Translations under genes and position numbers: made by a program
Assembly: GCF_002056295.1 (NCBI RefSeq)
Contig: NZ_CP020100.1
Span: 3,805,501-3,869,500 of the forward strand
Reading direction: 5' to 3'
Source of the DNA: Halopseudomonas phragmitis
GTDB lineage: Bacteria > Pseudomonadota > Gammaproteobacteria > Pseudomonadales > Pseudomonadaceae
DNA length: 64,000 nt
The notes under the pieces: model-generated
Told to the model about the DNA's origin: nothing
Database searches by the model: none
The model's input: the letters and a program-made list of their open reading frames with translations, nothing else
Part shown: one piece after another, positions 1 through 7,321 of the stretch
Layout: each line of letters begins with the position of its first letter
Numbering within the stretch: the stretch's first letter is position 1

Positions 1-846
1 TTCCAGCCCTTCGAACGGGTGCGCAATCCCGGCTCGACCGCCTTCGGCACCGGGCTGGGACTGACCATTACCAAGCTGCTGTGCGAAATCATGGGTGGCG
101 ACATCAGCGTGCAGAGCCACCCGGGCCAGGGCAGCACTTTCAAAGTCGCACTGCTGCTGGCCAGCGCCCGGCGCGACAGGCCAGACGATCCGCCCCCGGC
201 ACTGCGGCCACCGCACGGCTATGCCGGCCCGATCCGGCGCATTGTGGTGATCGACGACGAAGACTCACACCGCCAGTTGATGACCAACCTGCTCACGCCT
301 TTGGGCTTTGAGGTACAGACCCTGGCCAACCCCTTGCTGGCCGTGGAACTGCTGCGCCAGCAACCAGCCGACCTGCTGCTGCTCGATCTGAACATGCCCG
401 GCCAGGACGGCTGGAGCCTGCTGGCCGAACTGCGCGCCAGCGGCTGTACCACACCGGTTATCGTGCTGTCCGCCGATGCCGCCGACGGCGGCCAGTCTCA
501 GCTACCGGCACTGCATCAGGGCTACTTTATCAAGCCGGTGCAACTGGCCCAGTTGCTCGAACAGATCGGCCTGCTGCTGCAATTGCAATGGCGCCATGAA
601 CCGGCGATGCCGGCAGCTCACACACAACCTGCGCCAGCCCCGGCCACACCCCTGCCCGGCCTGCCGACCTTGCAGGCACTGGCGTCCATCGGCCATCGCA
701 AGGGCCTGCTTGAAGCGCTGTACCAGTTGCGCGAGCAAGACAGCACACGCCATGACTACTACAACCAACTGATCGGCCTGGCTGAGGCCTTCCAATTCGA
801 AGCCCTGCAGCAACGGCTTCAGGTAACCGACAATGAATGCTCTTGA
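1..846 (+). CDS. Hybrid sensor histidine kinase, C-terminal part (5' end outside window)
   Basis: The reading frame is open from base 1, so the gene starts upstream of the window. The visible part begins in the HATPase_c domain: the ATP-lid glycine box TGLGLTITK and the G2-type GQGSTF are readable in the first 55 codons. A receiver domain follows, with acidic pocket DDE, phospho-acceptor Asp in LLLLDLNMPGQDG and a Lys in FIKPV. The tail of about 90 residues is Pro/Ala-rich and then helical, possibly a degenerate HPt-like segment. It overlaps the next gene by 14 bp, so the two are translationally coupled and are probably a sensor-regulator pair. Input domain and signal cannot be judged here. 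No link to the catabolic genes is visible beyond proximity. Confidence 0.9.
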   Translation, partial: FQPFERVRNPGSTAFGTGLGLTITKLLCEIMGGDISVQSHPGQGSTFKVALLLASARRDRPDDPPPALRPPHGYAGPIRRIVVIDDEDSHRQLMTNLLTPLGFEVQTLANPLLAVELLRQQPADLLLLDLNMPGQDGWSLLAELRASGCTTPVIVLSADAADGGQSQLPALHQGYFIKPVQLAQLLEQIGLLLQLQWRHEPAMPAAHTQPAPAPATPLPGLPTLQALASIGHRKGLLEALYQLREQDSTRHDYYNQLIGLAEAFQFEALQQRLQVTDNECS

Positions 847-1750
847 ACGCCCACGCGACACCATCCTTATCGTCGACGACGCTCTGGACAGCATCCGCAT
901 GCTCAACGATGTGCTGGAAAATGCCGGCATGACCGTGCTGGTCGCCCTAGAAGGTGCCCAGGCTCTGAACATCACCCGCAACATCACCCCTGACCTGATC
1001 TTGCTCGATGCGCTGATGCCGAACATGGACGGCTTCGAAACCTGCCGCCAGCTCAAGACCAACCCGGCGCTGACCGATGTACCAATTATTTTCATGACCG
1101 GCCTGAGCGACACCGAACATGTGGTCATGGGCCTGAACAGCGGCGGCGTGGACTACGTCAACAAACCGATCAAGGCCGACGAACTGCTGGCCCGCATGCA
1201 GGTCCATCTGGCCAACGCCCGCATGGCCCAAAGCGCCCGCATGGCACTGGATCACACCGGCCATTACCTGTTCGCAGTGGATGCCAAAGGTGAACAACTC
1301 TGGGCCACCCCGCAGGTCAGCCAGCGCCTGCACCAGTGCGGCTATGCGCATACCGACAACCTGCAGCTACTGGCCGGCGAACTCGCTACCTGGCTCAGCC
1401 ACAGTCCCCAGCCCGGCCACCACCTGACCCCCGCGCGAGCCAGCAAAGACGGCCCGGTAATCGAATTTCTCGCCAGCGTATCAGCCCAGGAACACCTGCT
1501 GCGGCTGGTCGACAACCCGCGCAGCGATGATGCCTGCGAGCGCCTGCGCGACCACTTCGGCCTGACCGGGCGCGAAGCCGACGTGATGCTGTGGATCGCC
1601 AACGGCAAGACCAACCGCGAAATCGGCCAGATCCTCGACATGAGCCCACGCACGGTGAACAAGCACCTGGAACAGGTGTTCCGCAAACTGGGGGTGGAAA
1701 ATCGCACGGCCGCGGCTGCGGCAGCGATTCGGTGTTTGGCGCGGTTTTGA
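833..1750 (+). CDS. Response regulator with receiver and C-terminal LuxR HTH
   Basis: A 305-residue protein. The N-terminal receiver domain (about residues 10-125) has the DD acidic pair, phospho-acceptor Asp59 (LILLDALMPNMDG), a Thr in FMTG and Lys in NKPIKADE. A middle segment of about 90 residues resembles a short PAS-like linker. The C-terminal 65 residues are a LuxR/FixJ HTH (LTGREADVMLWIANGKTNRE, then a recognition helix around SPRTVNKHLEQVF). ATG at 833 lies inside the end of the kinase gene, so expression is coupled and the kinase is its likely partner. Targets are unknown. Confidence 0.9.
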   Translation: MNALERPRDTILIVDDALDSIRMLNDVLENAGMTVLVALEGAQALNITRNITPDLILLDALMPNMDGFETCRQLKTNPALTDVPIIFMTGLSDTEHVVMGLNSGGVDYVNKPIKADELLARMQVHLANARMAQSARMALDHTGHYLFAVDAKGEQLWATPQVSQRLHQCGYAHTDNLQLLAGELATWLSHSPQPGHHLTPARASKDGPVIEFLASVSAQEHLLRLVDNPRSDDACERLRDHFGLTGREADVMLWIANGKTNREIGQILDMSPRTVNKHLEQVFRKLGVENRTAAAAAAIRCLARF

Positions 1751-1762
1751 GGCTGCCTGGAC

Positions 1763-2599
1763 TTACTCGTTATACCAGCCAACCAGCACCAGGTAACGTC
1801 CAACCCGGCGAATCGCTGCGGTTTTTGCTTCAACCTTCTGGGTCACAGGGTTGCGCCACTGATAGCTGAATTCACCTTCATCACGGTTCTGCATCAAAGC
1901 AACCACGGGGGCGCCCAGGTCACTGCCGGCATGATCCTTGACCGTTTCAAACCGGGTACCTACCAGGCCGTGATTGTACCCATGGGCCAGGAAACGCCGG
2001 GTTTCGTTATCTACCACAACCGGGTAGATATCATCCTGATAGAACTCGCTGTCCAACTGATTGATCAGGGCAATGGTCTGTTCGGGATCAGTTTCCAGAG
2101 CGCGAACAACGCGTTCCAGCATGTTCACCGCGCTGGCCTTATCGGCCCTTGGCAGGTAGTAGCCGACAGCCAGGATGTGTCCATTCATCGGCTGGTAGAA
2201 AGCCTTCTTGCGCTCGACCCGGCCCAAGCGCCAGTTGATCCAGCGGTACTCACCTTCCTGCACACCCTGCTCCAGCGGAGTCTGCAGAATGGACTGAAAA
2301 CCTGTTCGCAACTGATCATCCAGCAGAGGCGTTATGTTGCGGCCAATTAACACTCGCGAAGGGCCGCCGCTGGCCATCATGACGCCCTGACGATTGACCA
2401 CAAACACATAGAGGTCATCCTCGGTAAAAGGCCCCAGTCGGCTGAAAGCTGCAAAGCTGCGCTCCCCCTCTTGCTGGTATTGGGCGACCGCCCGCTCGAG
2501 CAATCCACGAGCACGCAGCTCCTGGTCAGCATAGGAATCGGCCCATGTCAGCAGGGACTGAATGGAGGCGATAAGGCCAACAAGAACGGCAGCTCTCAT
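1763..2599 (-). CDS. Secreted or membrane-anchored Cache-domain protein
   Basis: 278 residues. The first 20 residues are hydrophobic (signal peptide or anchor), followed by a helical stalk and two PAS-like Cache segments (about residues 55-130 and 150-270) with phrases such as VFVVNRQGVMMASG and YPVVVDNETRRFLAHG. There is no kinase, GGDEF or methyl-accepting domain after them, so it is a stand-alone periplasmic ligand-binding protein of the Cache family. A copy of the region's recurrent promoter motif lies about 60 bp upstream (2660-2680), which suggests co-regulation with the catabolic genes. Its ligand may therefore be the catabolic substrate (inference). It points toward, but is convergent with, the two-component pair. 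Confidence 0.75.
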   Translation of the reverse strand: MRAAVLVGLIASIQSLLTWADSYADQELRARGLLERAVAQYQQEGERSFAAFSRLGPFTEDDLYVFVVNRQGVMMASGGPSRVLIGRNITPLLDDQLRTGFQSILQTPLEQGVQEGEYRWINWRLGRVERKKAFYQPMNGHILAVGYYLPRADKASAVNMLERVVRALETDPEQTIALINQLDSEFYQDDIYPVVVDNETRRFLAHGYNHGLVGTRFETVKDHAGSDLGAPVVALMQNRDEGEFSYQWRNPVTQKVEAKTAAIRRVGRYLVLVGWYNE

Positions 2600-2659
2600 A
2601 AGTTGTCACTCTAGACCGAAGGACGATATTTCGACCCTAGCCGATGCCAATCCCATAGG

Positions 2660-2680
2660 CATCGTCTGCTCGGACGATGC
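2660..2680 (-). promoter_or_regulatory. Recurrent regulon motif, copy upstream of the Cache gene
   Basis: Reads CATCGTCTGCTCGGAC on the plus strand, 61 bp from the Cache gene's start codon, the spacing seen for the better copies. It is the weakest full-length copy (CATCGTC kept, centre different) and forms a near-perfect hairpin (GGCATCGTC / GACGATGCC, 2659-2682). It could therefore alternatively be the terminator of the hydratase gene ending at 2691, although no T-run follows. Confidence 0.45.
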
Positions 2681-2690
2681 CGGCTACCAA

Positions 2691-3464
2691 TCAGGCCCGG
2701 CGGGCAAAAAATGCCGAAATAGCCTCACAAAAATCCGGCTCGGCGGCACAGGCAATGAACGCCTCACGCTCAGAATCCAGCTGTTGTTCAAGCGACTGAA
2801 CCGGAGAATCACGCAGCAAGGCTTTCAACCTAGGCAACAGCCCGGCAGGATATCTATTTAGGCGCTCAAGCCAGACTTGCAGTGCATCTTCCAGTCCAGC
2901 CCTCGGCGCCACCTGGTTGACCAACCCCCACTCAATGGCTGAGACGGCATCAAGATTACGTCCCAACAAGGCCATCTCCAATACCCGCCGGCTACCGATG
3001 CGTCGCGGCAGATGCCATGACAACCCTAGATCACAGGTAGTGGCAATATCGCTGTAGGCATAAACGAAACGAACATCATCCGCCGCCAAAACCAGGTCCG
3101 CCGCCGCCACCAAACTCAGCCCTGCACCAGCTACCGCGCCCTGCACACAGGCGAGTACCAGCCAGGGCGCCCGCTGCCAGTCAGCGATACAACGATGCAT
3201 GGCTTCAATGATAGCCGTGGCAACCTGCACCGGCTGTTCCTGCATGGCACGCAGGTCCCCCCCCGCCATAAAGGCTTTACCGCTGCCCTGAAGTACCAGT
3301 ATGCGCACATCATCGCGCGCCAACAGGACTTCAGTGGCCTGCCGACACTCGTTGGCCATGGTTACGGTCAAGGCGTTGAACGCGGCAGGGTTGGCAAAAA
3401 CCAGCCTGGCACATCCATCACTCAGTTCCAGACTCAGTTGCTCACCAGAAAACAGTGTGGTCAT
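2691..3464 (-). CDS. Enoyl-CoA hydratase/isomerase (crotonase family, PaaG-like)
   Basis: 257 residues from ATG at 3464, which has GGAG 9 bp upstream; an in-frame extension to 3545 lacks a ribosome site and enters the neighbour. Crotonase hallmarks are the oxyanion-hole segment GSGKAFMAGGDLRAM and VAGAGLSLVAAADLV. Where hydratases carry the second catalytic Glu, this protein has CDLGLSWHLPR, an Asp as in PaaG-type isomerases, so isomerisation is as likely as hydration. It follows the KshA-like gene in the same minus-strand unit and probably acts on a CoA-activated ring or side-chain intermediate. Confidence 0.8.
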   Translation of the reverse strand: MTTLFSGEQLSLELSDGCARLVFANPAAFNALTVTMANECRQATEVLLARDDVRILVLQGSGKAFMAGGDLRAMQEQPVQVATAIIEAMHRCIADWQRAPWLVLACVQGAVAGAGLSLVAAADLVLAADDVRFVYAYSDIATTCDLGLSWHLPRRIGSRRVLEMALLGRNLDAVSAIEWGLVNQVAPRAGLEDALQVWLERLNRYPAGLLPRLKALLRDSPVQSLEQQLDSEREAFIACAAEPDFCEAISAFFARRA

Positions 3465-3481
3465 TTTCAATACTCCATTCA

Positions 3482-3512
3482 GCACAAAGCCGGCCTGGAG
3501 CCGGCTTTGTGC
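3482..3512 (-). terminator. Strong intra-operon inverted repeat
   Basis: A perfect 13-bp stem (GCACAAAGCCGGC / GCCGGCTTTGTGC) with a 5-nt loop lies between the KshA-like gene and the downstream hydratase gene. No U-run follows on the minus strand, so it may be an mRNA-stabilising or attenuating hairpin rather than a full terminator. Confidence 0.5.
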
Positions 3513-3525
3513 GAGCACCCAAGGC

Positions 3526-4566
3526 TCAGCGCTGGTCAACCACAATGAACTCGCGCAGCTCGCTCATGGCAGCAGGCACATCGTTCTCATCCATGAAGAA
3601 CTGCTGATACCACTCACGCAACTGATAAATCGGGCCGTCACCCTCGGCCAGCACTGGAGTATCTACCCGGCGCTTGTGGCTCCAGATATCCACATCCTGA
3701 TAGAAAGAGGTGCGATTCTGCTGCACATAATCAAGCGCCAACTGCTTGTTCTGCTCCTCGGTCCAGCCCGGAATCTTCTTGACCAGCACGCCAAAACGCA
3801 GCTCGAACTGGTTGGGGCCGATCGGTACATGGCAATTGAGCAGGATGCTCTCGACTACCAGACCTTCATATTCGGCTTTCATGCGGGTGAAATGAGTAGC
3901 TGGGCCATAGTAGGCCGAATCGGCAACCAGATCGCCACCTAAACGTTCGGAATCGCCCATAAACAGCTGAGTGCCGATATGGCCCTTGAACGTATTACGG
4001 AAATACTTGGTCGGAGTACCATGAACAGGGCCAAAATGCTGGGCATCGACTAGGTTGTCGACCAGCTCGCGCGGGTTGGTATCGATAACCATCAGATCCA
4101 GGTGCCAATCGTCATCCCAGTCCGGGCTGTCAATTTCTGGCAGATAAGGAATCTCAACGCCCTCAGCGGGCGGTTGACCTTCCGGGTTGTTCCATACGAA
4201 GAACAGCCGATTGACTTCGCAGGTCAGCCACTTCCGGGTCTTGGCTTTGGGTGGAATACGCTTGCAATAGGGGATTTCGGTGCAACGGCCGCTGGTATCA
4301 AATGCCCAGTGATGGAAGGGACAAACGACCCGCCCATCGACGATTTCACCCTGAGAAAGATCCGCCCCCATGTGCGGGCAGTAGGCATCCAGCACACTGA
4401 TTTCACCAGCCTCATTGGCAAAAGCCACCAGGCGGGTGCCGAAAACGTTCAAGGTATGCAGTTTGCCGTCTCGGTATTCCTTGGCCTCACCCAGGCAATG
4501 CCAACCGCGGGCATAGCGGTGCTCCGCCGCCTCGACAACCGACTTGACGTTGATCAACTGATTCAT
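3526..4566 (-). CDS. kshA: 3-ketosteroid 9-alpha-hydroxylase oxygenase component (KshA-like Rieske oxygenase)
   Basis: 346 residues from ATG 4566 (GAGGAA 8 bp upstream). The Rieske [2Fe-2S] site is C63-x-H65 ... C82-xx-H85 (YCPHMGADL, VCPFHHW). The mononuclear iron site is N171/D174/H177/H182 in DNLVDAQHFGPVHG, with a later Asp in FYQDVDIWSHK. The stretch after the iron site (KYFRNTFKGHIGTQ) resembles actinobacterial KshA. KshA 9-alpha-hydroxylates 3-ketosteroids, which opens ring B when a 1,2-dehydrogenase also acts. No KshB-type reductase is encoded in the window. Family is certain; steroid specificity is inferred from similarity to KshA and from the HIP-type operon nearby. Confidence 0.8.
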   Translation of the reverse strand: MNQLINVKSVVEAAEHRYARGWHCLGEAKEYRDGKLHTLNVFGTRLVAFANEAGEISVLDAYCPHMGADLSQGEIVDGRVVCPFHHWAFDTSGRCTEIPYCKRIPPKAKTRKWLTCEVNRLFFVWNNPEGQPPAEGVEIPYLPEIDSPDWDDDWHLDLMVIDTNPRELVDNLVDAQHFGPVHGTPTKYFRNTFKGHIGTQLFMGDSERLGGDLVADSAYYGPATHFTRMKAEYEGLVVESILLNCHVPIGPNQFELRFGVLVKKIPGWTEEQNKQLALDYVQQNRTSFYQDVDIWSHKRRVDTPVLAEGDGPIYQLREWYQQFFMDENDVPAAMSELREFIVVDQR

Positions 4567-4735
4567 TTTCTGTTCCTCACTGAGCATTGTTATCTTTGTT
4601 CACCACGGCTTGGTTCCGCCCACGTGAATACGCCCGCAAAGCGCAGCGGCCTGAACCCGTTCGGATAAAAACCACATCCGTTACATGGCATCTTGGCGCT
4701 ATAGCCCAGGGGCTTCATCCTTCACTTGGACTAGA

Positions 4736-5560
4736 TCAGCTCGGAACAATCTGTTGCTCAACAGCAAACGGCTGGGCATGAATGGTGCGTTTCTGGTGGG
4801 TGCCGGACAGATCTTGCTGGACCAGCCAGAGCATCACTGCAGCAGGGACCTCGGGCGGCGCCGAACCGGCACCCAGAGCCCGGATACCAGCCTCACCCAG
4901 AGTTGCCTGCAGCGCTTCGGTAGTTACCACGCCCGGGTTCAAGGTGTAGGCACGCAAGCCTTTACCTCCCAGTTCGGCCTTGATGACTCCAGACAGTCGC
5001 GAAACCGCTGCCTTGCCAGCAGCATAGGCATACCCCCAGCCACCCTGGCCAGCAGGCACCGGCGGATTGCTCTCGCCGGCCCCGGAAGTGACGTTGATGA
5101 TCACTCCAGCCTGCTGGTCAACCATGGCTAGCGCCAGCCTGCGACTCAGCAGGAATGGAGCGATCAGGTAAGCCTGTGCCACTCGTTGCAAGGTGTCCAC
5201 CTGCAGATCACAGAGCAACGCATTCAGGTCACCCCCCTGATACACCGCATTGTTAATCAGCACATCAACACGCCCGGCGAGACTCAGCGCCTGCTCAGCA
5301 GCCGCCTCGACCGAATCGTTATCAAGCAAATCCAGATGTACGCACCAGACTTTCCGGCCCAGAGCACGGACTTCGTCGGCAACGCTCTCCAGGCTACCTG
5401 GCAGCGGCTGGCCATTCTGGTCCAGAAGGCTGTGCTCCAATTGTTGGCCTGGTTGCCGCATCCGTCCCGCCAGCACCAGATCAAAACCGCTGGCGGCAAA
5501 AGCCAGGGCCGCAGCCCGCCCAATGCCACGACTGGCTCCAGTAATCATTGCAACCTGCAT
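4736..5560 (-). CDS. Short-chain dehydrogenase/reductase
   Basis: 274 residues from ATG 5560 (GGAGA 8 bp upstream). Classical SDR: N-terminal TGASRGIG cofactor loop, NNAV, Ser in INVTSGAG and a Y-x3-K motif in YAYAAGK. An insertion of about 15 residues (around 40-55) follows the second strand, an arrangement also seen in the SDR at 58458. It lies between the thiolase remnant and the KshA-like gene and probably oxidises or reduces a ring hydroxyl/keto group. The substrate cannot be assigned. Confidence 0.8.
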   Translation of the reverse strand: MQVAMITGASRGIGRAAALAFAASGFDLVLAGRMRQPGQQLEHSLLDQNGQPLPGSLESVADEVRALGRKVWCVHLDLLDNDSVEAAAEQALSLAGRVDVLINNAVYQGGDLNALLCDLQVDTLQRVAQAYLIAPFLLSRRLALAMVDQQAGVIINVTSGAGESNPPVPAGQGGWGYAYAAGKAAVSRLSGVIKAELGGKGLRAYTLNPGVVTTEALQATLGEAGIRALGAGSAPPEVPAAVMLWLVQQDLSGTHQKRTIHAQPFAVEQQIVPS

Positions 5561-5575
5561 CAAGAGTTCTCCGTT

Positions 5576-5725
5576 TCAGATCTGATCTGCCGAGGACTGC
5601 CCGGCGACGTGGGCCTGCAGAACCTCTTTGGCCAGATTGATCGGGGTAACCTCATGAAGGCTACCGTCGGGCTTTCCCTTCCCTCGCGGGGCCCTTACAT
5701 GATCGTAGATAAAGGCTTCGGTCAT
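5576..5725 (-). pseudogene. N-terminal remnant of an acetyl-CoA acetyltransferase (thiolase)
   Basis: ATG at 5725 opens 49 codons ending at TGA (5576-5578). The first 37 or so residues are a clear thiolase N-terminus (MTEAFIYDHVRAPRGKGK, then DGSLHEVTPINLAKEVLQ). The following AHVAGQSSADQI is unrelated and the frame stops. A full thiolase is about 390 residues, and none of the missing part follows in any frame, because the SDR gene begins 15 bp on. It occupies the head of the ksh unit, 73 bp downstream of a regulon motif, so it is a deletion remnant now acting as transcribed leader. It might still be translated as a short leader peptide. Confidence 0.75.
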
Positions 5726-5797
5726 AATGCACTCTTTCAGATTTTCTACGCACAATTACGGTATATAGCCAGTATCTGGATTCGCCCCATCTCGACT

Positions 5798-5818
5798 CAT
5801 CGTCCGCATGGACTAAAA
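5798..5818 (-). promoter_or_regulatory. Recurrent regulon motif upstream of the ksh unit
   Basis: CATCGTCCGCATGGACTAAA on the plus strand. The core GTCC-GCAT-GGAC is a perfect palindrome here. It lies 73 bp upstream of the thiolase remnant's ATG. On the minus strand a possible -10 (GATACT) lies about 20 nt after the motif. Confidence 0.65.
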
Positions 5819-5856
5819 ACCGGAAACTAAAACGTGACAGACCTCCGACCGACAAA

Positions 5857-5879
5857 AAAGCCCTCACGTGGAGGGCTTT
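5857..5879 (-). terminator. Rho-independent terminator of the first LuxR-type regulator gene
   Basis: Stem AAAGCCCTC / GAGGGCTTT with a 5-nt loop. In the minus direction it runs into TTTTTTG, 20 bp after the stop of the regulator gene. Confidence 0.85.
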
Positions 5880-5899
5880 GATGCTGACGGACAGGCGCG

Positions 5900-7153
5900 T
5901 CAGGACTGTGCGGTTCTTAACGGACGCAACTCTGGACGAGGAATGACCATGTTGCCATTGCGAAACGGTGAGACACCTCCTCGTCCCAGAGTCACGACAC
6001 TATTGAGCATGACGCGAACCAGCTCGGCCTGACGTCGCACCCCCGTCTTGGAGAAAATCGAACGCAGATGAGCACGCGCCGTGTTGCGCATGATGCCAAG
6101 ATTCTCCGCCGCCTCTTCGAGCGATAGACCGTTAGCCAACTCCAGGGCAAGAGCGGTCTCCGCCGGGGTGAAACTGAACAGCTCCTTGGCCACCCGGTTG
6201 TCCACTTGGGACTTGCCTACAGCATCACGTATGTAAACCACAACCGCGGGCTGGCCCTTGCCCTCAGCCCACTGCATGGTTGGAATCGGCTCGACTACCA
6301 CTCCCAGACTCACCTCCCCAGAGGGACGAGCTACCGAAAGTGCCTCACGGCTTTCTACAACCAGGCCATTACGCTCATCAACCGCCTCACGTACCAATTT
6401 ATGCAGTTCACGATTATCACTCGGGTAACTCGCCTCAAGACGAGAACCCACAAGTTTTAAGCCATCGGCCACTTCAAGCAAATCTCGGGCAACATCGTTG
6501 AGCTGCAGCACTGCACCGTTCTCATCCAGCACGATGGTGGCCACGGACAGCCGATTGATGGCCTGAGCATACAGCGAGCCCAGAGACTCACTTTTGCCCA
6601 GCAGATTATGTACATGCAGGCTGCGACGCAGATGCGGCAACAGGCGTTGACATACCTGCTTGTCCTGGTCGCCAAAAGGCGCGGCAGACTCTGGGCGAGT
6701 GATGCGGAATCTAAGGATACCGGCCTCGGGGATGGCAATATCAGCCCCCATGACATGAAAGACATCCTGCTTGCAAACATGATTTCGGTAATAGTCACTA
6801 CCGCGCCACTCATCCTGAGTCATCACGTCATCCACAGTAAACACCGTATCCGCAGGCTGATTGCAGAACGGCGTATCGGATTGGTGATAGGTGAAATACG
6901 TTACCTGGCCGCTGCCTTCCAGATTTCCGGCCACCAACATCAGACCGACGTCCTCGACACCGGGAATACGCAGGATAAGGGTTACGTAGTTCGCCTGAAA
7001 GAGTAAGCGCAGCTCTTCCAGAGCTTCGGAGAGACGGCCATTGTCAAGACCACCATCATGGATACAGCTGACGAGCCGATCATAGTCATCAAGGGTCAGC
7101 TTGGACATGATATCGGAGTGGTTTGCGCGCATGTTTGGGGTAATTATTGTCAT
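5900..7153 (-). CDS. LuxR-type transcriptional regulator, paralogue 1
   Basis: 417 residues from ATG 7153, chosen because GAGG lies 7 bp upstream; ATG 7108 would give 402 residues but has no ribosome site. An N-terminal sensor-like region of about 200 residues (shared blocks FHVMGADI and RFRITRPES) is followed by a PAS-like segment (ATIVLDENGAVLQLND). A LuxR HTH lies at the C-terminus (FTPAETALALELANGLSLEE ... NTARAHLRSIFSKTGVRRQ). There is no receiver domain, so it probably binds a ligand directly. It is closely similar throughout to the adjacent gene. It is comparable in size and HTH type to the testosterone-responsive TeiR of Comamonas (family-level analogy only). Candidate regulator of the recurrent motif. 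Confidence 0.85.
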   Translation of the reverse strand: MTIITPNMRANHSDIMSKLTLDDYDRLVSCIHDGGLDNGRLSEALEELRLLFQANYVTLILRIPGVEDVGLMLVAGNLEGSGQVTYFTYHQSDTPFCNQPADTVFTVDDVMTQDEWRGSDYYRNHVCKQDVFHVMGADIAIPEAGILRFRITRPESAAPFGDQDKQVCQRLLPHLRRSLHVHNLLGKSESLGSLYAQAINRLSVATIVLDENGAVLQLNDVARDLLEVADGLKLVGSRLEASYPSDNRELHKLVREAVDERNGLVVESREALSVARPSGEVSLGVVVEPIPTMQWAEGKGQPAVVVYIRDAVGKSQVDNRVAKELFSFTPAETALALELANGLSLEEAAENLGIMRNTARAHLRSIFSKTGVRRQAELVRVMLNSVVTLGRGGVSPFRNGNMVIPRPELRPLRTAQS

Positions 7154-7154
7154 T

Positions 7155-7183
7155 ATGCAACCTCGCGAGCCAGCTCGTTGCAT
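7155..7183. promoter_or_regulatory. Bulged inverted repeat over the ribosome site of LuxR-type gene 1
   Basis: Arms ATGCAAC / GTTGCAT enclose an inner GAGC-ca-GCTC. The left arm includes the GAGG ribosome site of the gene starting at 7153. It could be an operator or an mRNA hairpin that sequesters translation initiation. Confidence 0.3.
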
Positions 7184-7321
7184 CAGGAGTCAACGACTGG
7201 CCTTGTTTTTGTATGACTTTCGTCTCTTTGCCTCGCCGCTCCATGGCCAAGACTTCAATTTACTCCATTGCCTACCAAGTTCAATAGCTTCCATAGCGCA
7301 GTCGGACGGTTGGCTGGCTGC

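Noticed and set aside
5186..5830. A 214-codon plus-strand frame crossing the SDR start and the leader region
   Set aside because: It has no ribosome site or domain and is antisense to the SDR and to the thiolase remnant, which is recognisable on the other strand.
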